Of a stretch of 30,974 nucleotides of DNA, positions 7,961 to 13,870 are shown one piece after another. The notes under the pieces were generated by a model that saw only the letters and a program-made list of their open reading frames with translations, ran no database searches and was not told where the DNA came from. How positions within the stretch are numbered: the stretch's first letter is position 1; every line of letters starts with the position of its first letter. The stretch lies in the IMG/VR virus record IMGVR_UViG_3300030294_000125, positions 1 through 30,974 of that record, one strand, 5' to 3'. Made by a program: the position numbers and the translations under genes. Source of the DNA: a virus.

Positions 7961-8104
7961 AAAACAATTAAAAATAAACCAAAGAATCTTCTTGTGAAAA
8001 TATTAGAAGATAAAAAGGCTATACAGGAATGTATTCGTAATAAAGGGGATTTAAATCAATTAGCAAAAGACCGTGAAATTAAATTCTCCACTCCCATATA
8101 AAGT
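7961..8104 (+). CDS. Small protein upstream of DUF6169 gene
   Basis: A 47-aa protein starting MKTIKNKPKNLLVKILEDKK and ending LAKDREIKFSTPI. It is basic and helical. The motif of a cysteine-containing IQECIRNKGDL followed by KDREIKFSTP resembles small proteins I have seen next to DUF6169 genes in Bacteroidota. It overlaps the following gene by 32 bases in another frame, so the two are almost certainly one transcription unit and translationally coupled. No function is known; a regulatory or antitoxin-like partner role is only a suggestion from the small-plus-larger gene layout and the location in a phage accessory region. Confidence 0.65.
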
Positions 8105-8534
8105 AGAAAAAAAAGACGACAGATATTATTTCATAACGATAAGCGGTGTAATTTACACCGCTTATTTTATTGAAATTAATTTCATATCGGGAGTTAATCT
8201 TTATTCATTCTCTTTTGAAACTGATGGGGAAAGACCTCGATATGATGAACGAATATCTATAACTATAATAAATATTCTGCATAAATTCTTTCAAAACAAT
8301 TCTAACGCTCTAATTTTCGTGTGCGAAACTGACGGACAGGAAAGATGCCGGATGCGTCTTTTTGATAGTTGGTTTATGAAACATAGTGAAAAAGAAGAAT
8401 TAGTGAAAATTGATACGGAGGAGTCATTTCCTGATTACAGTCTGATTGCATCTATTATAATGCACAAAGAAAACCCTCAAGTTGAGGCTATACCCGCTCT
8501 TCTTAATGAATATATTGATACAATGAGGTATTAA
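8073..8534 (+). CDS. DUF6169 family protein
   Basis: A 153-aa protein with a GTG start at 8073 inside the upstream small gene. It shows the features I associate with DUF6169: an N-terminal PYKVEKKDDRYYFIT strand pair, a GVIYTAYFIEINF strand, then an RYDERISITIINILHKFF helix. Next come ALIFVCETDGQERCRMRLFD and a conserved aromatic WFMKH. The C-terminus is ordinary (ASIIMHKENPQVEAIPALLNEY). Soluble, no signal peptide. The biochemical role of the family is unknown. It forms a two-gene unit with the 47-aa protein and is oriented against the phage genes, as expected of a self-contained accessory (moron) cassette. Confidence 0.65.
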   Translation: MKLNSPLPYKVEKKDDRYYFITISGVIYTAYFIEINFISGVNLYSFSFETDGERPRYDERISITIINILHKFFQNNSNALIFVCETDGQERCRMRLFDSWFMKHSEKEELVKIDTEESFPDYSLIASIIMHKENPQVEAIPALLNEYIDTMRY

Positions 8535-8539
8535 CATTA

Positions 8540-8617
8540 TATCAGCTCCGTTTTTTTCTTCCCGTAAGCTCCGTTTTCGTTGATGATTCTCCGCCAGTGC
8601 AAAATCAATATTTTTTT
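8540..8617 (-). pseudogene. Truncated copy of the HTH-like phage gene at 9557-9775
   Basis: Bases 8540-8588 match 9563-9611 at 48 of 49 positions. After a 14-base deletion the similarity continues (CTCCGCCAG and GCAAA) to about 8617. On the minus strand the copy encodes remnants of the 72-aa protein's C-terminus (DFALAEN, then K-rich). It has no start region, so it is a decayed fragment. It forms a direct repeat with the intact gene and brackets the DUF2335 cassette. Confidence 0.75.
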
Positions 8618-8638
8618 CATTCGGCATTTACAATAAAA

Positions 8639-8660
8639 AAGCCCGCTTGGGGGCGGGCTT
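8639..8660 (-). terminator. Rho-independent terminator of the DUF2335 cassette
   Basis: An 8-bp GC-rich stem (AAGCCCGC paired with GCGGGCTT, loop of six) followed on the minus strand by a run of T. It lies about 50 bases after the DUF2335 gene. Confidence 0.8.
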
Positions 8661-8713
8661 GGTATGGGTGATAATCAATTTAATCAGACCGGGTTAAAAG
8701 TAAAATACTGATT

Positions 8714-9151
8714 TTACTTCTTATTGTTTTGATGAATTTCTTTTTTTTTATTTGAAGAAGCTCTCACAAAAGATATTCCGGCAAAAACAATAGTAGCACC
8801 GGCAAAGATGGTACCTTCAGTTTGTAGTTTTTGGCATATCAAAAAAACGGAAAAAAACATTCCACTCAAAATCACAATAAGAGCGAAGGATAAAGCTCTT
8901 TTGTTATAACTATGGGTTTCAGTTACATCTTTTTTTACTAAATCGATACGTGCATCGTTAAAACGTATTCTAGCATCTTGTTCTTTTTCCGTGCGTTCTT
9001 TTATCCACGTTATTATATCAGGATCTAATTCTTTTAATTTTGCTAATTCTTCGGCAGGTGGTAACAGGCTATCGTCAACTATAGTATTTTGTTCTAAAGT
9101 TGTTAATCCATTTTGCTGTTTAAGCTTATTTTGTTGAGCTTGCTTAGTCAT
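8714..9151 (-). CDS. DUF2335 family membrane protein
   Basis: A 145-aa protein. The first 45 residues are Gln/Thr/Leu-rich and disordered. Residues 35-75 hold an amphipathic stretch (LKELDPDIITWIKERTEKEQ then ARIRFNDARIDLV) that matches the DUF2335 pattern. Two membrane segments follow: about 84-104 (ALSFALIVILSGMFFSVFL) and 112-130 (GTIFAGATIVFAGISFV), with a basic tail. The function of DUF2335 is not established; these small inner-membrane proteins occur often on phages and plasmids. The ATG overlaps the end of the preceding small gene by eight bases, so the two are coupled. A membrane-acting toxin or exclusion role is possible but not shown. Confidence 0.65.
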   Translation of the reverse strand: MTKQAQQNKLKQQNGLTTLEQNTIVDDSLLPPAEELAKLKELDPDIITWIKERTEKEQDARIRFNDARIDLVKKDVTETHSYNKRALSFALIVILSGMFFSVFLICQKLQTEGTIFAGATIVFAGISFVRASSNKKKEIHQNNKK

Positions 9152-9362
9152 AATTCAACAATTGCTTAGCCTCTTTTGTAGCCTTTTTAAAGTCTTTTTC
9201 TATCTTCAATACATCACTTCTCATATTTATTCTATCTTGTCTATTATTTATATAATTTAAATTTTTGACAGAAGAATAAATATCAGATATAAGAGGGTCT
9301 TTTGATAAAGACTTTGGCTCAAATACACCAGAAATTTTATCTAAACACACCATTAAGGACAT
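9144..9362 (-). CDS. Small protein coupled to DUF2335 gene
   Basis: A 72-aa helical, basic protein beginning MSLMVCLDKISGVFEPKSL and ending KKATKEAKQLLNYD. An upstream ATG at 9422 would add 20 residues, but a TAnnTTTG box (9384-9391) lies inside that extension. The ATG at 9362 is 22 bases downstream of the box, so I prefer it. I do not recognise the family. The central segment (DIYSSVKNLNYINNRQDRIN) looks helical. It overlaps the DUF2335 gene by eight bases, which suggests a functional pair, perhaps with this soluble protein controlling the membrane protein. Confidence 0.55.
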   Translation of the reverse strand: MSLMVCLDKISGVFEPKSLSKDPLISDIYSSVKNLNYINNRQDRINMRSDVLKIEKDFKKATKEAKQLLNYD

Positions 9363-9383
9363 ATTCTTGTTTTTTATTTTTTG

Positions 9384-9391
9384 CAAATGTA
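9384..9391 (-). promoter_or_regulatory. -7 promoter box of the DUF2335 pair
   Basis: On the minus strand TACATTTG matches TAnnTTTG. No clear TTG at -33 was found. The position supports translation from 9362 instead of the longer frame. Confidence 0.4.
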
Positions 9392-9556
9392 CAATTAGTT
9401 GCATAATATTGAAACTTTTCATAAACTTAATTTTAATCGTACAATTAATTTTAACAAGAGAATTTGCTTTGAAAGTTGTAACAACTTTTCATTGAATTTG
9501 TTTACCAAGATATTTTCACACTGAACCCTAAGCCCTGTTTTACTTCCGGCAGCTAT

Positions 9557-9775
9557 TCAATTTATCAGCTCCGTTTTTTTCTTCCCGTAAGCCCCGTTTT
9601 CGTTGATGATTTGCGCAATCGTGTTCTCCGCCAGGGCAAACTCATCGATCAGTTTTTCCATTACTACTTCGTATCGCAAACCGCTGTTGTACAGTTTGGC
9701 AAATTGAACCTTGATGCGCTCGTTTCTACGCTCGCGGGCTTGAGTTACTCTTGAGTTTTTGTTTGTTCTAGGCAT
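9557..9775 (-). CDS. Phage-type small HTH-like protein
   Basis: A 72-aa basic protein (MPRTNKNSRVTQARERRNER at the start) whose second half (LYNSGLRYEVVMEKLIDEFA then LAENTIAQIINE) has the helix-turn-helix rhythm of sigma-4/MarR-like recognition modules. Small proteins of this type occur in Bacteroidota phage late regions, and a 74-aa protein of similar layout is at 19420-19644 in this window. It may bind DNA as a regulator or packaging accessory; neither is shown. The direction is the same as the phage operons. A truncated duplicate lies about 1 kb downstream. Upstream (9776-9900) there is a tandem AACAAGGAT repeat but no strong promoter. Confidence 0.6.
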   Translation of the reverse strand: MPRTNKNSRVTQARERRNERIKVQFAKLYNSGLRYEVVMEKLIDEFALAENTIAQIINENGAYGKKKTELIN

Positions 9776-10451
9776 TGATTTTAATTTTTTTTCTTAAAAT
9801 ATTGTTTCCGAATGTTTTTAGGATGTGTTAAAAACGAAAAATAACAAGGATAAACAAGGATGGACGAAAAAAACGAACTTTATCGTTTTTTATAAATCTA
9901 AAGGAAATAAATAACTTGTGCAAGGGGTGGGGAGAAGAAAATTAGCCAATTAGCCAATTAGTCAATTAGTCAATTAGTCAATGTGCCGATGTGCTAATTA
10001 GCCAATTAAAGAATGAAGAGAATTAAGAAAATAGAGGAAAAATAAGTGTCGGTGGTGCCGGTGGTGTCGGTGGTGCCTGAGCGGAGTCGAAGCCAGCGAA
10101 GGTGCGAAGTCGAAGCCAAGACGATAAGATTAAACGCGAAGACGGAAAGACGCGAAGATGAAAGAGTAAAGAAAAACATAGACGAAAATAAAGATTGTTA
10201 GCACATACCCATCTCCCCTTCCCGATAGCGAACGGGGAGGCAGGGGGAGGTCTGAAAAGAATAAACACTACCAAGCCCTGTAGCAGACTGCTTGCTTGCT
10301 GTCTGCTAGAAATCCATTCGTGTTTATTTGTGCTATTGGTGTAATTTGTGTTCCTGGTTGGTGCGATGTTGCAAATCGTGTCTGTAACTAATAAGATAGG
10401 ATAGCACGGTTTTGGAAAACCGCACGAGCGGGTACTTACTATATTATACAC
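9776..10451. repeat. Gene-free stretch made of dispersed and tandem repeats
   Basis: No convincing gene. At 9941-9980 there are five tandem 8-bp units (ATTAGCCA/ATTAGTCA). Bases 9991-10057 match 26690-26756 at 66 of 67 positions. At 10072-10092 lies one of four copies of a 21-bp motif containing CTTCGACTCCGCTCAGGCAC (here reversed). A GC-rich imperfect palindrome lies near 10208-10245 and a hairpin (AGCAGAC/GTCTGCT) near 10282-10308. These are typical Bacteroidota intergenic repeats. The remainder to 10637 contains the hairpin at 10452 and no supported gene. Confidence 0.6.
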
Positions 10452-10485
10452 AAACATTCCATATCTTAGCGGTATGGAATGTTTT
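10452..10485 (+). terminator. Repeated hairpin (copy 1), terminator-like
   Basis: AAACATTCCATATC pairs with GGTATGGAATGTTT (14 bp including one G-U) around a five-base loop, followed by TTTTATT on the plus strand. The 35 bases 10451-10485 are identical to 11719-11753. A third, variant copy is at 13829-13861. It lies about 150 bases past the end of the ART-like gene. Confidence 0.6.
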
Positions 10486-10637
10486 ATTGAGTGTGGTATT
10501 TTCCGTGAAGAACGCCGCCTGCATGGCCTCCAAGGTGTGCAAGCCGGATGGCTTGCTTTTAGCTACGACAGAGGCAGAGCCTCAGCCGAACGGGGTAAAT
10601 ATATCGAATATTTAGATACTGTTCAATGTTTATTTGA

Positions 10638-11273
10638 TTATGGGAATTTAGTCATACTTCGAGGCATAAAAAATCCTTTTATGCAATTTAAATTTCTAAT
10701 ACATATTTGTATATGTGTTTTCTTCTGAATGCCAGCTCCTTCAAAAGCTTCACCGCCTTCGGTGAAAACACCCCTTACGGTATCAAAATGCTTATACTGA
10801 CTAAATCCGAATTTACTAATTTCACTTTGAATTTCTTCTTGAATTTTACTGTGCATAAATTCGATAACAGCACAATCTAAATATCTCATAATCAAATCAT
10901 TATTTCTGTCGCCAGTAGCATCTTTATTTTGAGGAATGGCCTTTTGTTTTTGCTGTAGATCAGATTTCATTAAATCATAATACTTGCTTATTTGATTAAT
11001 ATATTTAGAGTCTGTGAAATCCAAACAATTGTCTAATAGGTATATTACGCCAACAACAGAGGGAGTGATTATCTCACCCCCTCTGCGTTTTTTATCAATA
11101 GCCCATTGAAAAGCTCTTTCTTGATTATTTTCCCAAATATAAAATCCATGACCTAACCAATCATATCCCTTGGTGCTTGTTGCTACAATATTTGGTTGTT
11201 TAATTAAATTATCTCTTACGGATTCATCGCACCCATGAAACCCAATCATTATATTAGGTCTTCTAGTGTACAT
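10638..11273 (-). CDS. Predicted ADP-ribosyltransferase-like protein (candidate toxin, DUF3990-like)
   Basis: A 211-aa soluble protein. The N-terminal region has the signature of an ART-like fold: GFHGCDESV (strand with His and Gly binding the nicotinamide moiety), then a WLGHGFYIWENNQERAFQWA block. This is the Y/F-x-W/T-x-N-x-x-x-A pattern of DUF3990-like and related ART toxins. VVGVIYLLDNCLDF gives further core strands, and the C-terminus contains GVFTEGGEAFEGAGI with a Glu-rich turn (candidate catalytic Glu) and KKTHIQICIRN, both conserved in the family as I recall it. The start ATG abuts the stop of a 53-aa gene with no gap, so the two are translationally coupled. This fits a toxin-antitoxin or phage-defence pair; activity is inferred. 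Confidence 0.65.
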   Translation of the reverse strand: MYTRRPNIMIGFHGCDESVRDNLIKQPNIVATSTKGYDWLGHGFYIWENNQERAFQWAIDKKRRGGEIITPSVVGVIYLLDNCLDFTDSKYINQISKYYDLMKSDLQQKQKAIPQNKDATGDRNNDLIMRYLDCAVIEFMHSKIQEEIQSEISKFGFSQYKHFDTVRGVFTEGGEAFEGAGIQKKTHIQICIRNLNCIKGFFMPRSMTKFP

Positions 11274-11435
11274 TTAGAAAGTATGGTTATTTAGGCAACT
11301 ATATGTTTTTGTAAATTTACCGTTCTTTGTTAAGATACCAGCATTAACCAACGTGTTGCTTTTTATTCCTTTTTTTTGTTCAGCTTCTATTTTTTTAGCA
11401 AGCTTGTCTAACAATTCCAGTTGAGTTGGTTCCAT
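11274..11435 (-). CDS. 53-aa protein preceding the ART-like gene (candidate antitoxin)
   Basis: A 53-aa protein: MEPTQLELLDKLAKKIEAEQ, then KKGIKSNTLVNAGILTKNGK and ending in YSCLNNHTF. The first half is a Leu/Lys/Glu amphipathic helix. The second half (VNAGILTKNGKFTK) is a short pattern I associate with small proteins upstream of this ART-like family in Bacteroidota. Its TAA stop is followed directly by the ATG of the ART-like gene. An upstream small gene coupled to a larger enzyme is the usual order for antitoxin then toxin. It is too short for a known antitoxin domain to be recognised. Confidence 0.6.
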   Translation of the reverse strand: MEPTQLELLDKLAKKIEAEQKKGIKSNTLVNAGILTKNGKFTKTYSCLNNHTF

Positions 11436-11547
11436 ATTCTTAATTATTATTGATTAATAATAAATAATTCTTTTGAAGTAATTAGATACTTTTGTAACAA
11501 CAAAGTAACTGTGAAACGAATTAAATATACCTCTTCTAATTACGATA

Positions 11548-11593
11548 CAAATGTACAATATCCATTTTAAATACACACTATTAATGTGTATTT
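11548..11593 (-). promoter_or_regulatory. Promoter and overlapping inverted repeat of the 53-aa/ART operon
   Basis: On the minus strand TACATTTG (11555 to 11548) matches TAnnTTTG. A perfect 9-bp inverted repeat (AAATACACA / TGTGTATTT, seven-base spacer) at 11569-11593 covers the -33 region and could be an autoregulatory operator. The leader to the start at 11435 would be about 105 bases. The gap 11436-11777 otherwise holds only the hairpin at 11720. Confidence 0.4.
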
Positions 11594-11719
11594 ATTTTAC
11601 TGTTTTAACCAACATCTAACAAAACACTATTATATTTATTTACTACCAACTTCTATGACATTACCCTATTTTTTATACCAAACCGAGACTCGTCCTGTTT
11701 ATGTGGTTTTTTTGCGAGC

Positions 11720-11755
11720 AAACATTCCATATCTTAGCGGTATGGAATGTTTTTA
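11720..11755 (+). terminator. Repeated hairpin (copy 2), terminator-like
   Basis: Same stem and loop as at 10452, followed by TTTTTATTT on the plus strand. It lies just beyond the 3' end of the secreted-paralogue pair (which ends at 11778). A plus-strand TACTTTTG box at 11487-11494 could start a short transcript ending here, but it has no -33 element. Confidence 0.55.
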
Positions 11756-11777
11756 TTTCTAACTATTTTTTAGTTTA

Positions 11778-12305
11778 TCATTCATATATTGTTCCGGTTA
11801 TTTCTTCTTTATTTGCTGTTTTATTCCATCCAATAAAAGCATTCCATTCTTTCATCACGGTGTTTCCATATCCATTTTGCACTTGTATTGGAATAATTAT
11901 ATATATTTGTTCTACAGTATCTACTTTGCCTCCATTTACCCGTCCAACACTGCTTCCTTTAATGGGAGAATAGCTTACCCTGTTTTTCACCGACTGCATG
12001 GCCTGCGATGAAGCCGCAGCTATTTTGTTCATAAGAAACAATTCGATATGCTGCATCGATTTGTGGTCTGCCACGTATTTTGCATTTGCAGGGTTGGTAT
12101 AGGTTTCTTTTTCCCATTCTATATAAATAGTTGTCTGTTTTATCTTATCTATATTATCAATCTTAAAAGAGATGGGTACTTGCTCGCCTATGCCACTTTC
12201 TAAATAGGTGTGGAATACATTGGCCGTGTCCAAGTATATTTTTTGCGACTGCGCGCTTACTACGAATGGCAATGCCATTAATACAATGATTAATATTTTT
12301 TTCAT
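11778..12305 (-). CDS. Secreted protein of unknown function (paralogue 2)
   Basis: A 175-aa protein with a Sec signal peptide (MKKILIIVLMALPFVVSAQS, cleavage expected after SA). The mature part begins KIYLDTANVFHTYLESGIGE and carries a core strand pair (TTIYIEWEKETY) and a helix with DHKSMQHIELFLMNKIAAAS. A beta C-terminus with PIQVQNGYGNTVMKEWNAFI follows. About 60% of residues agree with the gene immediately upstream; the first 30 mature residues and the NGYGNTVMKEW segment are almost unchanged. No known domain recognised. It is likely periplasmic. The 18-base gap to the first copy indicates a two-gene operon formed by tandem duplication. Confidence 0.7.
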   Translation of the reverse strand: MKKILIIVLMALPFVVSAQSQKIYLDTANVFHTYLESGIGEQVPISFKIDNIDKIKQTTIYIEWEKETYTNPANAKYVADHKSMQHIELFLMNKIAAASSQAMQSVKNRVSYSPIKGSSVGRVNGGKVDTVEQIYIIIPIQVQNGYGNTVMKEWNAFIGWNKTANKEEITGTIYE

Positions 12306-12323
12306 GATTAGCTATCTTTTAGT

Positions 12324-12851
12324 TTATTGATCGTAAGCCATTCCTCTTATTTCTTCTTTATTTTCTAATTTATTCCATTCAATGGAACCACGCCATTCCT
12401 TCATTACCGTGTTTCCATATCCATTTTGAGCTTGTATCGGAATATCTATAAAAACATATTCTATAGTGTCTGATTTTATACTCATTACACGCCCAATACT
12501 CCCCTTTATAGGCGAATAGCTTATGCTGTTTTTCATTGACTGCTTAGCTACAGACGATTCTGCTTCTATTTTTGACATTAGAAACATTTCTATATGCTGC
12601 ATTGACTTATGGTCGGCCACGTATTTTGCATTCGCGGGGTTAGCGAACGTTTCTTTTTCCCATTCGATATAAACCTTACACAATTTTATTGTATCTATAT
12701 TTTCAATATTAAAAGAGATCGGTATTTGTTCACCTATGCCGCTTTCTAAGTAGGTGTGAAACACGTTGGCCGTGTCTAAATATATTTTTTGCGACTGCGC
12801 AAACAAAGCTAACGGCAAGATTAATAAAACCAGAAGGAATGTCTTTTTCAT
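12324..12851 (-). CDS. Secreted protein of unknown function (paralogue 1)
   Basis: A 175-aa protein with a signal peptide (MKKTFLLVLLILPLALFAQS). An ATG at 12887 in frame would add 12 residues but lies within the TAnnTTTG promoter box, so 12851 is chosen; this also gives the same length as its tandem paralogue. The mature sequence shares KIYLDTANVFHTYLESGIGE, NPANAKYVADHKSMQHIE and NGYGNTVMKEW with paralogue 2 and differs mainly around residues 60-70 and 110-135. No recognised domain. A duplicated exported protein next to phage genes may be a moron that changes the host surface, but this is not supported by any motif. Confidence 0.7.
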   Translation of the reverse strand: MKKTFLLVLLILPLALFAQSQKIYLDTANVFHTYLESGIGEQIPISFNIENIDTIKLCKVYIEWEKETFANPANAKYVADHKSMQHIEMFLMSKIEAESSVAKQSMKNSISYSPIKGSIGRVMSIKSDTIEYVFIDIPIQAQNGYGNTVMKEWRGSIEWNKLENKEEIRGMAYDQ

Positions 12852-12880
12852 AATATTGTTTTTTTTGGAGATTTCGAATG

Positions 12881-12888
12881 CAAACATA
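12881..12888 (-). promoter_or_regulatory. -7 promoter box of the secreted-paralogue operon
   Basis: TATGTTTG on the minus strand (12888 to 12881) matches TAnnTTTG and lies about 30 bases before the ATG at 12851. It decides the start choice. It is divergent from the plus-strand promoter at 13036. Confidence 0.55.
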
Positions 12889-13035
12889 AAAATTTATTCT
12901 TCAAACCAACCATTCGGCCTTACCTTTTTTATCAACATACCTTGTTTTTTAACTATTCATAGACCTTATGAGTAAACAATAATCGTTAAGATAAAAAATA
13001 TGAATATCCATCCGTTTCTATCAAATTATTTTTCA

Positions 13036-13043
13036 TACTTTTG
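13036..13043 (+). promoter_or_regulatory. -7 promoter box of the secreted protein at 13069
   Basis: TACTTTTG matches TAnnTTTG, 25 bases before the ATG at 13069. It lies inside a longer open frame that begins at 13000, and so argues against that upstream start. Confidence 0.55.
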
Positions 13044-13068
13044 CAAGAAACCTATTAATATCATTTCT

Positions 13069-13797
13069 ATGAAAAAACAGGCACTAATTCTACTAGCATG
13101 CGTTGCTGCATTTACCTGCATGGCACAAACTCAAAAACAGATTATTACAGGTATCGGTAAATTAAAACTTGACAGTCCAATCTCACTTCTCAGTGACTTA
13201 GGTTATAATGAGAATTCGCCAAAAATTAAAACTGAAAGAGAATATATGGCTAAGATTTATAACAAAACTGAGGGTCACGAAGTATATGCTCTTGGATCAG
13301 ATACAATAACAGGTGATAATTGCTCATATGAAGCTTACTACAACCCAAAAGTAAAAGTATTTTATATTCCTAAATGTCAGATTCTTGAATCATTATCAAT
13401 CAGTAAAGTATATTTGACTTTTTATAACGATAATTTAATTGACATTAGCTGTGATTTTTCTTTCGAATTGAAAAATGCTTTTAATTTAAAATATGGACAA
13501 GCAACCGAAACTACAGAAAAAGAGGATCGCCAGTTTACAGACTCAAAAACGGGAGAAAAAGTTACACGAACGAATATTCATCAAATATATAAATGGGATA
13601 CCAACAACCCGGAAATAGATTGCACTGGAAGAGAATTAACTATATATGTGTCGGATGACAAGACTATAGAAACAAGCTATTTTAATGTGAAAAAATCAAA
13701 ACTGATTAAAGAAATCGATCAGGAAGAAATGGCCTACCGAAAAAGGGTAAAAATTAGGAAAGAAAATGCCCAAAGAGATGCTCTAAAAGGGTTATAG
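13069..13797 (+). CDS. Secreted protein of unknown function
   Basis: A 242-aa protein beginning MKKQALILLACVAAFTCMAQ, a clear Sec signal peptide (cleavage expected after CMA). An in-frame ATG at 13000 would bury the signal peptide behind 23 residues that overlap the promoter, so it is rejected. The mature part is alpha/beta, with Lys-rich acidic stretches and NIHQIYKWDTNN and ELTIYVSDDKTIETSYFNVK strands. It ends in a charged helix (EEMAYRKRVKIRKENAQRD). No family recognised. It is oriented against its phage neighbours, has its own promoter and a perfect hairpin terminator, and so forms an independent cassette. Codon use is AT-richer than in the adjacent tape measure gene. Confidence 0.65.
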   Translation: MKKQALILLACVAAFTCMAQTQKQIITGIGKLKLDSPISLLSDLGYNENSPKIKTEREYMAKIYNKTEGHEVYALGSDTITGDNCSYEAYYNPKVKVFYIPKCQILESLSISKVYLTFYNDNLIDISCDFSFELKNAFNLKYGQATETTEKEDRQFTDSKTGEKVTRTNIHQIYKWDTNNPEIDCTGRELTIYVSDDKTIETSYFNVKKSKLIKEIDQEEMAYRKRVKIRKENAQRDALKGL

Positions 13798-13828
13798 GCC
13801 AACTCTCTACTGGCAGAATTTTATACGC

Positions 13829-13866
13829 AAACATTCCATATCTCTAAGATATGGAATGTTTTTATT
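13829..13866. terminator. Rho-independent terminator, repeated hairpin copy 3
   Basis: A perfect 15-bp stem (AAACATTCCATATCT paired with AGATATGGAATGTTT) with a three-base loop CTA, followed by a T-tract on the plus strand. It sits between the convergent ends of the plus-strand secreted gene and the minus-strand tape measure. The outer stem is shared with copies at 10452 and 11720; the loop differs. Confidence 0.75.
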
Positions 13867-13870
13867 TTTA

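Noticed and set aside
9941-9980. Five tandem 8-bp units, possible CRISPR-like array
   Set aside because: The units are contiguous without unique spacers and too short; no cas gene is near. It is a simple tandem repeat.
10453-10590. Minus-strand remnant of a phage gene (FFTEN-like peptide)
   Set aside because: A fragment MQAAFFTENTTLN is readable but is interrupted by a stop and runs into the hairpin; similarity is too short to support.
10474-10728. Plus-strand open frame across the ART gene end
   Set aside because: It begins in a repeated hairpin, overlaps the 3' end of the ART-like gene and has no promoter or recognisable protein.
11487-11755. Small RNA transcribed on the plus strand to the hairpin
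   Set aside because: A TACTTTTG box and a terminator-like hairpin exist, but there is no -33 element and no conserved structure in between; not enough support to annotate.
13000-13068. Longer N-terminus of the secreted protein
   Set aside because: It would contain the promoter box and put 23 residues in front of a good signal peptide.
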